Source of the DNA: Flavobacterium piscinae
GTDB lineage: Bacteria; Bacteroidota; Bacteroidia; Flavobacteriales; Flavobacteriaceae
Assembly (NCBI RefSeq): GCF_004122145.1
Contig: NZ_SBKQ01000014.1
Coordinates: forward strand, 21,322 to 85,321
DNA: 64,000 bases
Reading direction: 5' to 3'
Shown: in pieces, positions 53,815 through 62,104 of the stretch
Position numbering within the stretch: the first letter of the stretch is position 1
How the letters are laid out: each line of letters starts with the position of its first letter
The notes under the pieces: generated by a model
Told to the model about the DNA's origin: nothing
The model's input: the letters and a program-made list of their open reading frames with translations, nothing else
The model's database searches: none
Translations under genes and position numbers: made by a program

Positions 53815-54423
53815 CTACAAAAGTTGAATACCATTAGGAGTTTGCATCACTTTTGCTTCCGCTTCTAATTTTTTTAAAATTCGGGTAATTACTTCGCGGG
53901 AAGTACCCATATCGTTGGCAATCTCTTTGTGAGAAATGGTTAGAATAGTTGTTTGGTGTAAATCCATTTTTTCTTTTAAATACAAATACAACCTTGTATC
54001 TAATCGATCAAATAAAACATGATTTAACGTATCGATTAAATCAAAATAACGCTCGTTAAATAAATTAAAAAACATGGCGTTAAATTGTGGATACTTTTTT
54101 ATCCATTGTTGCACTTTTACTGCGGGCAACAGAAGAATTTCACTGTCTTCTTCTGTTTTGGCAAAAAAAGTACTTGGCTCATTTTTTTTACTGACAATAA
54201 ACGATAACACACAACTTTCGGTAGGTTGAATATAATACAAAAGAAATTCCTTTTCGTGGTATTTTGTAAACACTTTGACCATGCCATTCAATACGATTGG
54301 AATCGAGTTGATGTATTGACCATCGCGAATGAGTTCCGTGTCTTTTGGTACACTTTTTAGTATACCCTCTTTCTCAAAAGCGTCTATTAATTCATCATCA
54401 AATTGAGCCAAGCTACTTTTCAT
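53815..54423 (-). CDS. Crp/Fnr-family transcriptional regulator
   Basis: 202 residues. A cyclic-nucleotide-binding-like N-terminal domain (about 20-115, without the RxS phosphate-binding motif of cAMP receptors) is followed by a helix-turn-helix with SHKEIANDMGTSREVITRILKKLE (about 163-186), whose SREVITR recognition helix resembles those of CRP/FNR. No Cys ladder of oxygen-sensing FNR is seen. It lies nine bases after a lipoprotein gene and before its putative target. Confidence 0.9.
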   Translation of the reverse strand: MKSSLAQFDDELIDAFEKEGILKSVPKDTELIRDGQYINSIPIVLNGMVKVFTKYHEKEFLLYYIQPTESCVLSFIVSKKNEPSTFFAKTEEDSEILLLPAVKVQQWIKKYPQFNAMFFNLFNERYFDLIDTLNHVLFDRLDTRLYLYLKEKMDLHQTTILTISHKEIANDMGTSREVITRILKKLEAEAKVMQTPNGIQLL

Positions 54424-54432
54424 ACAAGCGAT

Positions 54433-54900
54433 TTAATTCTTCTCAAAAGTCAACAAATCAGTACTTCCGTCTCCACCGCTCACGTGTTTCAGTTCCACTT
54501 TTGTGGCTGTAGCTGATAAAATCCGCCAATCTTCGCTTATTTCTTCAAACGGGCCATTGGTTGCACTGAAATTGATAATGAATTTCGGTGTGCTGTCATC
54601 CGTTCCTGTTGTCCAAGTTCCGCTCATGGTCGTGCTGCCGTTTTCAGCAGTAACAGCACCATTCGTACCAAAAACAAAATCATAATTTGAAAATTGTGCC
54701 GTTTGGTTAGAGCCATCTTCAGAAAACAAAGTCACTCGCCAAGCTCCGTTCACCAACGTATTTTGTGTTTGTGTAATAATGGCACTCGATGAATTATTGT
54801 CATCGTCGTCATTACTATCATCGTCATCGTTGCTGCAAGTGGAAGCAACATTCAGCATAAAAACGCCGAATAATAAAGGAATTAAAAAAAACTTTTTCAT
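54433..54900 (-). CDS. Lipocalin-like Asp-rich lipoprotein
   Basis: 155 residues. A lipoprotein signal peptide ends at Cys22 (LNVASTC), followed by an Asp/Asn-rich linker (SNDDDDSNDDDDNN). The C-terminal domain with GAWRVTLFSEDG, then NYDFVFG and TMSGTWTTG and ISEDWRILSATATKVELKHV, matches the last 110 residues of the lipoprotein encoded just upstream, so the two are paralogues. The lipocalin-like fold is inferred. It is downstream of a 39-residue membrane peptide gene. Confidence 0.82.
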   Translation of the reverse strand: MKKFFLIPLLFGVFMLNVASTCSNDDDDSNDDDDNNSSSAIITQTQNTLVNGAWRVTLFSEDGSNQTAQFSNYDFVFGTNGAVTAENGSTTMSGTWTTGTDDSTPKFIINFSATNGPFEEISEDWRILSATATKVELKHVSGGDGSTDLLTFEKN

Positions 54901-54925
54901 GTTTAAAATTGTTTAGGTTAAGTAA

Positions 54926-55045
54926 TTAAAAAAATAAAATATAAATCAACAGTACATTAAACACCCAAATGATTGCCTGCGTGAGAAAATAAACCACATT
55001 GCTTTTCCCAAAAAGAAAGTTTCGAAAAAGTGTCTTCATGTTCAT
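54926..55045 (-). CDS. Small membrane peptide between two lipoprotein genes (too short for usual calling)
   Basis: 39 residues from the first of two ATGs (or 37 from the second, at 55039). AAAAGGC stands directly before the first ATG, which starts five bases after the upstream lipoprotein stop; the next lipoprotein starts 25 bases after its stop. The peptide has a basic start (MNMKTLFRNFLFGKSN) and a hydrophobic helix (about 17-39) rich in Val, Ile and Leu. A single-pass inner-membrane location is inferred. Confidence 0.55.
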   Translation of the reverse strand: MNMKTLFRNFLFGKSNVVYFLTQAIIWVFNVLLIYILFF

Positions 55046-55050
55046 GCCTT

Positions 55051-56061
55051 TTAAATTTTAGTGAAACTCAAATATTCATCATCTCCTTCCTCTTTCAACT
55101 GAATTAAAGTAGAGGAAAACTCCAACAATTCCCAATCGTCATCCAAATCATCCAACGGATCATCTTGAAAATCAATTTCTAAAAGATCAACACCATCTTC
55201 TTCATAAAAAAGCCAAGTTCCGGTAAAGGTTGAACTGTTTCTGGTAATCGTAATGGTATTGTTGGCATTGAACGTAAAAACATAACCGTTATATACACTT
55301 GTATCATCCTCATCACTATTATGATAATACGAAATACGCCAATTCCCTGAGGTTAAAACATCAATAAAATCATCCGTTGAACCCGAATTGGAACCGCATT
55401 GACCGATGGCATTTTCAATCACATCCCTTAGTTCTATATTGGAATTAATCACCACATTTTGATTGTTCGGATTAATTACCGAAATCGGATAATTGATGGA
55501 ATAAAAAACACCATTGTTCAAAGAAAGTAGGTAATTAATCAACTGCGAATCACTGTTTATCGTCAAAATATCGGCAAGCTGGTTCGCACTATCATACTCA
55601 TTAATGGTAATCGGATAGACAATCGTGACACAACTGATATCACTCAAATCTTCATTTTGTGTTATAATCGTATTCAATTGTGTCAAATTATTGACCGTAA
55701 TCTCTTCAAAATTTCGCAACGAAACCGTAATCGGATATACATACGTCACTATATCATCATCCGAATTGGATGCATTTTTTAAATCGGCTACAGTGGCATA
55801 ATCTGCTTCGGTTGCTACGGTTATATTCACATCGTTTAAATTAATATCCACCGGTAATTTCAACCGAAAAACACTCGTTTCATCCATCACATTATCCACC
55901 GACGTATTATTTTGTGCGGCTCTCGCTAAAAATTTAGAAACGGGAGATGCTCCATTCAAATTCTCTGTTGTATCCTGCACAATCGTATTTTCTTCTTCCT
56001 GACAAGAGCCTAAAAAAAGGAAGCTCAACATTGCCACATTAAAAAGTAAAATTCTTTTCAT
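55051..56061 (-). CDS. Asp-rich lipoprotein with three internal repeats and a lipocalin-like C-terminus
   Basis: 336 residues from the ATG at 56061 (a second ATG at 56067 is possible). The lipobox is LFLGSC (Cys20 or so). Between about 85 and 215 three segments with the core YPITV or YPITI or YPISV recur about every 55 residues. The last 95 residues (LTSGNWRISYYHNSDEDD onwards) match the neighbouring lipoprotein at 54433. It is divergent from the ECF sigma gene and has the bipartite GTAGGGT element upstream. The function is unknown. Confidence 0.82.
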   Translation of the reverse strand: MKRILLFNVAMLSFLFLGSCQEEENTIVQDTTENLNGASPVSKFLARAAQNNTSVDNVMDETSVFRLKLPVDINLNDVNITVATEADYATVADLKNASNSDDDIVTYVYPITVSLRNFEEITVNNLTQLNTIITQNEDLSDISCVTIVYPITINEYDSANQLADILTINSDSQLINYLLSLNNGVFYSINYPISVINPNNQNVVINSNIELRDVIENAIGQCGSNSGSTDDFIDVLTSGNWRISYYHNSDEDDTSVYNGYVFTFNANNTITITRNSSTFTGTWLFYEEDGVDLLEIDFQDDPLDDLDDDWELLEFSSTLIQLKEEGDDEYLSFTKI

Positions 56062-56081
56062 AATCATTTCGTTTTATTAGA

Positions 56082-56109
56082 AAACAAATTAAAATTAAAA
56101 TACCCTACC
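56082..56109 (-). promoter_or_regulatory. Shared bipartite element, site B
   Basis: On the minus strand GGTAGGGTA (56109-56101) is followed after 13 nt by TTGTTT (56087-56082), 20 nt before the lipoprotein ATG at 56061. The distance from GTAGGGT to TGTT equals that of sites A and C. Confidence 0.65.
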
Positions 56110-56156
56110 TTGGTTCTCTTTTTTTTTATAATTTCACAAAAGTTTTATAAAAGTAA

Positions 56157-56678
56157 ATGAAAAGTACATCACTTTCCGGAATTTGTGAAGAACTCATCTT
56201 TTCAAATTTTTTCAAAAACCACGTCAAAGCACTCCGCAATTTTATGTATTACAAATTCGGAAATGCCGAGCAAGCCGAAGATGTTACGCAAGAAGCCTTT
56301 ATCAAATTATGGGAAAACTGTGAAAAAGTACCGTTGGACAAAGCCAAATCCTATTTATATACCATTGCCAATAACACCACACTCAACCAAATTGCTCATC
56401 AAAAAGTAGTATTGGAATATGCTAAAGCCGCTCCCAAACAAGACAAAACGTTTGAAAGCCCTGATTTTCAATTGGAAGAAAATGAATTCAAAGTAAAACT
56501 GCAAAAGGCAATCGATAAATTAACCGAAGGCCAACGCACCTGCTTTTTAATGCACCGCATTGACGGAAAAAAATACAGCGAAATTGCCGAAATTTTAGGC
56601 ATTAGTGTCAAAGCAGTAGAAAAAAGAATGCACTTAGCCTTACTCGAATTACGAAAAGAAATCAAGCAATTGAAGTAG
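56157..56678 (+). CDS. ECF-family RNA polymerase sigma factor
   Basis: 173 residues. Region 2 (NAEQAEDVTQEAFIKLWENC, then KAKSYLYTIANNTTLNQI) and region 4 (EGQRTCFLMHRIDGKKYSEIAEILGISVKAVEKRMHLALLELRKE) are clear. It is followed by fecR-like and TonB-receptor genes, the classic FecI-type layout of cell-surface signalling. The stop codon TAG is itself part of a GTAGGGT motif (site C). The lipoprotein gene is divergent from it. Confidence 0.92.
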   Translation: MKSTSLSGICEELIFSNFFKNHVKALRNFMYYKFGNAEQAEDVTQEAFIKLWENCEKVPLDKAKSYLYTIANNTTLNQIAHQKVVLEYAKAAPKQDKTFESPDFQLEENEFKVKLQKAIDKLTEGQRTCFLMHRIDGKKYSEIAEILGISVKAVEKRMHLALLELRKEIKQLK

Positions 56679-56700
56679 GGTTTTTGAAATCCAACCTGTT
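56675..56700 (+). promoter_or_regulatory. Shared bipartite element, site C
   Basis: GTAGGGT at 56675-56681 overlaps the sigma-factor stop codon, and TGTT stands at 56697-56700, giving the same 22-base offset as in sites A and B. The fecR-like ATG follows 20 bases later. Confidence 0.5.
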
Positions 56701-56720
56701 ATAGATAAAAATCCAATGAT

Positions 56721-57608
56721 ATGGAAGAAAATTACACTTTAGCGAAATGGCTGAATAATGAATTGGAAGGCGAAGAACTCAAAGCGTTTGAAGCCTCCGA
56801 GGATTTTGCCGTTTACCAAAAAATAAAACAGTACTCGGGCGAGTTAACCACACCTGCTTTTGATGACGATAAAATGCTCCAAACCATTTTACAACGCAAA
56901 AAAAACAAGACGATTTCAATACAAAAAGTCTTGCTTCGCATCGCAGCTGTTTTTATTCTAGGTTTCGGAATCACGTTTGCCGTGAAAAATTTTACGAATT
57001 TCACCGAGTTTTCGGAAAATGGAGCCACCACAGCCTTTGTACTGCCGGATGATTCCAGTGTGTTGCTTAATGCCGGTTCGTCTGTGGAATACAAAAAATG
57101 GAACTGGAACAACGAACGTAAATTAAAACTCGACGGCGAAGCCTATTTTAAAGTAGCCAAAGGCAAAAAATTTGAAGTCGCTACCGCGTTGGGAACGGTT
57201 TCAGTGTTGGGCACACAATTCAATGTAAAAAATCGTGCAACCCGCTTAGATGTGACTTGCTACGAAGGAAAAGTGCAAGTGAACTACCAAAACCAACAAG
57301 TGATTTTAACCAAAGGAATGATGATTTCGTTTGAAAACGGCACTCAGATTTACGCTGGTGAAACCAAAAGTCTTGAACCCGAATGGCTGAAAAAAGAAGT
57401 AAACTTTTCCAAAGAAAATTTACAAGCTATCTTGGATGAAATCAACCGACAATACAATGTTGTAGTTGAGTACAAAGGAAAACCTACTAACCAAGATTTC
57501 TCCGGAACGATTCCGATGAATGACCTTGCTGTTGCTTTAGAAATAATTGCCACCACCTACCATTTACAAATTATAAAAAGTAATGATTCAACATATACGT
57601 TACAGTAG
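56721..57608 (+). CDS. FecR-family anti-sigma/signal transducer
   Basis: 295 residues. A short cytoplasmic part (about 1-70) is followed by one membrane helix (about 72-90) and the periplasmic FecR domain: TTAFVLPDDSSVLLNAGS near 107, then LDGEAYFKVAKGKKFEV and LGTVSVLGTQFNVK. The C-terminal DUF4974-like domain (KENLQAILDEINRQYNVVVEY near 234) is the secretin/TonB-type module. It likely holds the sigma factor until the TonB receptor is engaged. It lies four bases ahead of the receptor gene. Confidence 0.92.
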   Translation: MEENYTLAKWLNNELEGEELKAFEASEDFAVYQKIKQYSGELTTPAFDDDKMLQTILQRKKNKTISIQKVLLRIAAVFILGFGITFAVKNFTNFTEFSENGATTAFVLPDDSSVLLNAGSSVEYKKWNWNNERKLKLDGEAYFKVAKGKKFEVATALGTVSVLGTQFNVKNRATRLDVTCYEGKVQVNYQNQQVILTKGMMISFENGTQIYAGETKSLEPEWLKKEVNFSKENLQAILDEINRQYNVVVEYKGKPTNQDFSGTIPMNDLAVALEIIATTYHLQIIKSNDSTYTLQ

Positions 57609-57612
57609 GTAA

Positions 57613-60159
57613 ATGAATGTAAAACAATGGGGGTTCGCCCTGCTCTGCTTTTTCCTGTGGGTGTTGCCTCTTTGGAGTCAAGACCAAGGACAAGCTTTGC
57701 CGTTAAAGGAAATTTTAATCGCCATTGAACAACAACACAACGTAACGTTTAATTACATCGAACAAGAAATTATTGTATTTAATATTCCGGCTCCCAATCC
57801 AAGTACTACAATAGAGCAAAAAATCGATTACATTCAAACCCAAACCAAGTTAAGGTTTAAGTTTATAAACGACCAGATTATTACCATTTCCAACAACCAA
57901 AAACTGGACAAACCGCTCTGTGGCTATTTGGTCGACAGCGAATCCAATCTGCCCGTTTTTAATGCCACCATTCGCATTTCCGGCACCAATGTATTTGTGC
58001 TTTCCGACGAAAAAGGCTTCTTTCAATTGCCGGTGGTTTCCTCCAATCCTATCGAAATTAGTCACGTGAGTTATGCCTCTAAAACGGTACTGGTCAATGA
58101 AATTTATGTGGACAACTGCCCTACTTTTCCATTGAATTTAACCGTTCAAGAGTTAGAAGAAGTCGTCGCTCAAGTCTATCTGACAACCGGTATCCGCAAA
58201 AAAACCGAAGGCACGTTTGAAATCAAACCTAAAAAATTCGGTATTCTTCCCGGATTGGTGGAACCCGATGTGTTGCAAACCATGCAGCAAATTCCGGGTA
58301 TCATCAGCACCGATGAAACGATTGCCAACGTGAATGTTCGCGGCGGTACGCACGACCAAAATTTATTTCTTTGGAACGGCATTCGGCTCTTTCAAACCGG
58401 ACATTTCTTTGGGTTAATCTCGGCGTTAAATCCCAATTTGGCCCACACGATTCAACTGTCTAAAAACGGCAGTTCGGCTTTTTATGGCGAAAGTGTATCA
58501 AGTGTCATTGATATTTCGTCCCGAAGTAATTCCGTTGAAAATACCAGCAGTACCATTGGCGTCAACATGATTAACGCCGAACTTTATACCAAAGTAAAAA
58601 CCGGTGAAAAATCATCCGTTGAAGTGGCTGCACGGCGTTCATTTACCGACATGCTCGCTTCGCCTACGTATAAAAATTACTTCAATCGTATTTTTCAAAA
58701 TACGGAAGTCATTGACGTGACCAACAACCAAGACATCAATTACAACCACGAAGAAGACTTTTATTTTTACGATGTCACGTTGCAATACCATCAAAAAATC
58801 GGTCAAAAAAGTGAACTGTTTTTTGATGCGTTGGCTATTTCCAACGAATTAACCTTCAACGAAAGTACCTTGGTCAACAACCAAACACTTGCCAGAAACA
58901 GCCAATTGAATCAGCAAACCTTGGGAGGCAATGTAACTTGGAAAACCAATTGGAACGCCAAAAACAGTTCCGAGTTGAGTATTTATAGTTCCTATTACCA
59001 ATTGGATGCCAACAACCAATCGGTAGAAAACAACCAAATTTTGTTGCAGGAAAACACGGTGTTAGACAATGGCATTCGGTTAAAAAATTCCCATCAACTG
59101 TCGGAAACCGTTAGGCTCACCAACGGTTATCAATACAACGAAATCGGTATCCGCAGTTTTGACGATATCAACATTCCGCAATTCACCCGCACCGTGAAAG
59201 AAGTGTTACGAAGCCATGCGTTGATTGCCGAAATCGACTACCGCTCCAAAAACAACCGCTTGTTTACCCGACTGGGAGCACGTGGCAATTATTTTGAAAA
59301 ATGGTCGCTTTTGCTCCTTGAACCGCGTTTGCATCTCAATTATGCCTTGACCGATCACCTCAACGTGGAACTTTCCGGAGAGCAAAAAAACCAAACCGCT
59401 TCGCAAATTATCGATTTACAACAAGACTTTTTAGGGGTAGAAAAACGCCGTTGGGTGTTGGCGAATAACGAAAGTATTCCGATTCAACAAAGTAATCAAG
59501 CCTCGTTGGGATTTGTATTTCGAAAAAACAATTGGCTCATTCATCCCGAAGCGTTTTATAAAAAAGTAGAAGGCATCACCAGTTCTGCTCAGGGTTTTCA
59601 GAATCAATTGGAGTTTGTGAAAGTCATTGGACAATACGAAGTATATGGCGTGGAACTGCTCATTCAAAAACAGATTAACCAATTCACCGCTTGGTTCAAC
59701 TACAGTTTTAACAACAATGATTATACGTTTGAAGGCTATCTTCCGCCGCAATTTGCTAACAATTTTGAAGTGAACCACAGCATGGCCTTCGGGGCAACCT
59801 ATCAATGGAACAACCTTAAAGTGGCGTTGGGCAGCAAATGGTTTACCGGACGACCCAATACGATTCCGTTGAGCAACGAACCCATCTTTCCTACACCCGA
59901 TAACCCGGAAATTGTGTACAGCCGCCCGAACCAGGAAAACTTAGACGACTATTTTCAAGTGAATTTTTCCACTGCTTACTCGGTGGAGCTGGGCAAAAAA
60001 ACCAACCTTTTTATGGGAGTTTCGGTGTTGAACCTGTTCAACCAACACAACATTATCAACCGCTTCTACCGACTCAATCCGGACAGTAATGCGATTGAAG
60101 AAGTGAATACCTACTCCTTGGAATTGACACCGAATGCGTTTTTGAAGTTGAATTTTTAA
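57613..60159 (+). CDS. TonB-dependent receptor with N-terminal signalling domain
   Basis: 848 residues. The signal peptide (FALLCFFLWVLPLWSQ) is followed by an STN/secretin-like module (PLKEILIAIEQQHNVTFNY, about 30-95), a carboxypeptidase-regulatory-like domain (LCGYLVDSESNLPVF, about 100-185), the plug (VEPDVLQTMQQIPGI near 216) and a barrel that ends in Phe. The STN module with ECF/FecR partners indicates surface signalling; the ligand is unknown. The last 29 codons are duplicated about 1 kb downstream. Confidence 0.93.
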   Translation: MNVKQWGFALLCFFLWVLPLWSQDQGQALPLKEILIAIEQQHNVTFNYIEQEIIVFNIPAPNPSTTIEQKIDYIQTQTKLRFKFINDQIITISNNQKLDKPLCGYLVDSESNLPVFNATIRISGTNVFVLSDEKGFFQLPVVSSNPIEISHVSYASKTVLVNEIYVDNCPTFPLNLTVQELEEVVAQVYLTTGIRKKTEGTFEIKPKKFGILPGLVEPDVLQTMQQIPGIISTDETIANVNVRGGTHDQNLFLWNGIRLFQTGHFFGLISALNPNLAHTIQLSKNGSSAFYGESVSSVIDISSRSNSVENTSSTIGVNMINAELYTKVKTGEKSSVEVAARRSFTDMLASPTYKNYFNRIFQNTEVIDVTNNQDINYNHEEDFYFYDVTLQYHQKIGQKSELFFDALAISNELTFNESTLVNNQTLARNSQLNQQTLGGNVTWKTNWNAKNSSELSIYSSYYQLDANNQSVENNQILLQENTVLDNGIRLKNSHQLSETVRLTNGYQYNEIGIRSFDDINIPQFTRTVKEVLRSHALIAEIDYRSKNNRLFTRLGARGNYFEKWSLLLLEPRLHLNYALTDHLNVELSGEQKNQTASQIIDLQQDFLGVEKRRWVLANNESIPIQQSNQASLGFVFRKNNWLIHPEAFYKKVEGITSSAQGFQNQLEFVKVIGQYEVYGVELLIQKQINQFTAWFNYSFNNNDYTFEGYLPPQFANNFEVNHSMAFGATYQWNNLKVALGSKWFTGRPNTIPLSNEPIFPTPDNPEIVYSRPNQENLDDYFQVNFSTAYSVELGKKTNLFMGVSVLNLFNQHNIINRFYRLNPDSNAIEEVNTYSLELTPNAFLKLNF

Positions 60160-60283
60160 AAAAGTTGACTTTTTGTAAGAAGTAATTCCTTTTTTGCTAT
60201 CTTAGTAATTCCAAAAACGAATTTGCCGAGTGGCAGAGGAATTTCCTATTTATTTTTTTAGTGGTTTACGGGAATCTGTGAAA
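60070..60283 (+). repeat. Direct repeat, copy 1, including the 3' end of the TonB receptor gene
   Basis: About 210 bp from CGACTCAATCC (60070) to GGAATCTGTGAAA recur at an offset of 1035 bp as copy 2 (61105-61319). The first 120 bp are nearly identical, including the receptor stop and the TTGACTTTTTGTAAG that follows; later parts show about 10-20 percent differences. The AAAAAGT / ACTTTTT pair after the stop could act as a weak terminator. Confidence 0.85.
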
Positions 60284-60414
60284 GTTGGAGTTGTAGATTT
60301 TGTACTTTGAAAAATAAATTTGAATATCAATTGCTTTTGAAAAAGATTTTAAAAATATTTGACTATAATTTATTTAATATACTATTAACACAAAAAAAAC
60401 AATTTCAATAAAAA

Positions 60415-61002
60415 ATGAAAACTAGAGAAGAGCACCTAGAGTATTGCAAAATATGTCTTAATAGAAAATTGGATTATCAGAAAGGATTAATTTGTAGTTT
60501 AACGGATGAAATTGCTGACTTTGAAGAAACTTGCATGAATTTCAAAGAAGACCCAATCAAGAAAAAAGAAATTGAAAACGTTGCTCCTTTAATCCAAGAA
60601 ACAGAACTTACAAGACAAGTAAATACAGGTTCAAGTTGGTTTCTTTGGATATTTGGTTTGTCAACAATCAACACTTTAATCTTATTCTTTGGGGGACAAG
60701 TATCTTTTATTTTTGGACTAGGTCTGACTCAATTATTTGAGGGATTATACATAGGTTTTTTTGGGCAATTAGATGTTTTGGGAGTGTTATTTAGTTTGTT
60801 AATATCTGGTATATTTTTGATTATTTGGCATTTTTCAAAAAAATTAAGCAAAACAGCATTTTTTATAGGAATGATTATATATGGTATCGATGCATTGATA
60901 CTATTAATTTTTAAAGATTGGTTGAGTTTTGGTGTGCATATTTTTGCACTATTTGCAATTTTTAAAGGCTTTCAAAGTGTTGATGATATAAAAAAAGAAT
61001 AA
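60415..61002 (+). CDS. Membrane protein with an N-terminal Cys-rich motif, between direct repeats
   Basis: 195 residues. The N-terminus has YCKICLNRKLDYQKGLICSLT and ETCMNF, four cysteines in the spacing seen in a family of Bacteroidetes hypothetical proteins. Three or four hydrophobic helices follow (about 75-110, 118-138, 144-165, 170-187). The function is unknown. The gene sits between the two copies of the 210-bp repeat and is more A/T rich than the neighbours, which suggests it came with the duplication. Confidence 0.75.
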   Translation: MKTREEHLEYCKICLNRKLDYQKGLICSLTDEIADFEETCMNFKEDPIKKKEIENVAPLIQETELTRQVNTGSSWFLWIFGLSTINTLILFFGGQVSFIFGLGLTQLFEGLYIGFFGQLDVLGVLFSLLISGIFLIIWHFSKKLSKTAFFIGMIIYGIDALILLIFKDWLSFGVHIFALFAIFKGFQSVDDIKKE

Positions 61003-61104
61003 TCTTTTAGTTTTGAACATCTTGGGAATTTTTAAAAATGTTTAACCTAAAAATAAAATACTATTGAAAGATTTAAAAAAATACCATTTAAGAGCTGCTT
61101 ACAA

Positions 61105-61194
61105 CGACTCAATCCGGACAGTAATGCGATTGAAGAAGTGAATACCTACTCCTTGGAATTAACACCGAATGCGTTTTTAAAGTTGAATTTTTAA
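61105..61194 (+). pseudogene. Duplicated C-terminal fragment of the TonB receptor (29 codons)
   Basis: The frame repeats the last 29 residues of the receptor exactly (RLNPDSNAIEEV through LKLNF) up to the same TAA at 61192-61194. No start codon or signal peptide is attached, so it is a non-functional remnant. Confidence 0.85.
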
Positions 61195-61319
61195 AAAAGT
61201 TGACTTTTTGTAAGAAGTAATTACTTTTTTGCTATCTTAGTGTTTCCAAAAACGAATTTGCCGGTTGGCAAAATCATCCCCATTTATTTTTTTTAGTGCT
61301 TTACGGGAATCCGTAAAAT
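61105..61319 (+). repeat. Direct repeat, copy 2
   Basis: This is the second copy of the repeat described at 60070, at an offset of 1035 bp. It continues past the receptor fragment through two hairpins. Apart from this repeat I see no gene in 61003-61474. Confidence 0.85.
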
Positions 61320-61334
61320 GGTTTGGTGGGGATG
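61257..61334 (+). other. Structured, possibly RNA-forming element
   Basis: Three stems are visible: TTTGCC / GGCAAA (61257-61272), CATCCCCA / TGGGGATG (61275-61282 with 61327-61334) and, inside it, TTTACGG / CCGTAAA (61300-61317). A TTTG...TATCTTAG promoter-like pair precedes it (61207-61240). Copy 1 keeps the stems only partly. A small RNA is possible but unproven. Confidence 0.35.
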
Positions 61335-61474
61335 GGTTAGGTTTGTGGATAAAAGAGTTTTTAAAAAATAAAAAAATACACAAGTCAGGATTAGTATTGT
61401 TCCGACAGTTCTTTTTCTGTTGAAAAATTAAAAAAGTTATATAAAGTTGTGTATATTTACTAGTTGTAGTGCAT

Positions 61475-62101
61475 TTACAACTCAAACTCAGAAAGTAATT
61501 GAATAAACATTTTGTGACCTTTTGGGGTTAAAAAAGGTCGAAAATGGCAAAGAAAAAGCCTTGCATATTTCTTTATACTCGATTGCGGATACTGCTCATA
61601 AACTTGCGAAGAAGAAACCCAATAATCGCTAAATATGCGGATTTGAGAGATTAAATCAGCATATTCGTTTTTGTATACTTCATTTCTAAAAATTTCCTCA
61701 TCAATCATTTTGGCAATTTTTACCTCATATAAATTATATCGAAATGCTTCAATCTCTTTAATTTGTTGATGTAATTCCTTGTTTTCTAATAAAATAGAAT
61801 TGAAATCAATCATAAAGAATCTAAAATCATAAATGATTTTGAATCCTTTAACAGTGCTAATGAAAACACTTTTTAAGGTGTTTTCTTCTTTGCTAATTTC
61901 TCGATTTATTTCAACGGCAGCATCCAAAATCTGTTGATGCAAATGAGTCAAAAGTAAATTTTTGTCTTTGAAATGGTAAATTAAGTTGCTATGACTAATT
62001 CCAATTTCTCTAGCAATTTCTCGGATTGAAACATTTGAAACTCCTTTATCATTGAAGAGTTTCTTGGCTTGGTCTAAAATTTTTAATTTAATATTTTCCA
62101 T
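61475..62101 (-). CDS. TetR/AcrR-family regulator
   Basis: 208 residues. The N-terminal helix-turn-helix is clear (ILDQAKKLFNDKGVSNVSIREIAREIGISHSNLIYHFKDKNLLL, residues about 8-52). The C-terminal ligand domain is diverged. It is divergent from the methyltransferase-like pair, and an inverted repeat TTAGTCCA...TGGACTAA fills the space between them, so it most likely represses them and itself. Confidence 0.88.
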   Translation of the reverse strand: MENIKLKILDQAKKLFNDKGVSNVSIREIAREIGISHSNLIYHFKDKNLLLTHLHQQILDAAVEINREISKEENTLKSVFISTVKGFKIIYDFRFFMIDFNSILLENKELHQQIKEIEAFRYNLYEVKIAKMIDEEIFRNEVYKNEYADLISQIRIFSDYWVSSSQVYEQYPQSSIKKYARLFLCHFRPFLTPKGHKMFIQLLSEFEL

Positions 62102-62104
62102 AAA

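Noticed and set aside
61237..61485. An 82-residue minus-strand open frame before the TetR gene
   Set aside because: It lies over the hairpin element and direct repeat and has Lys/Asn/Phe-rich sequence with no start context.
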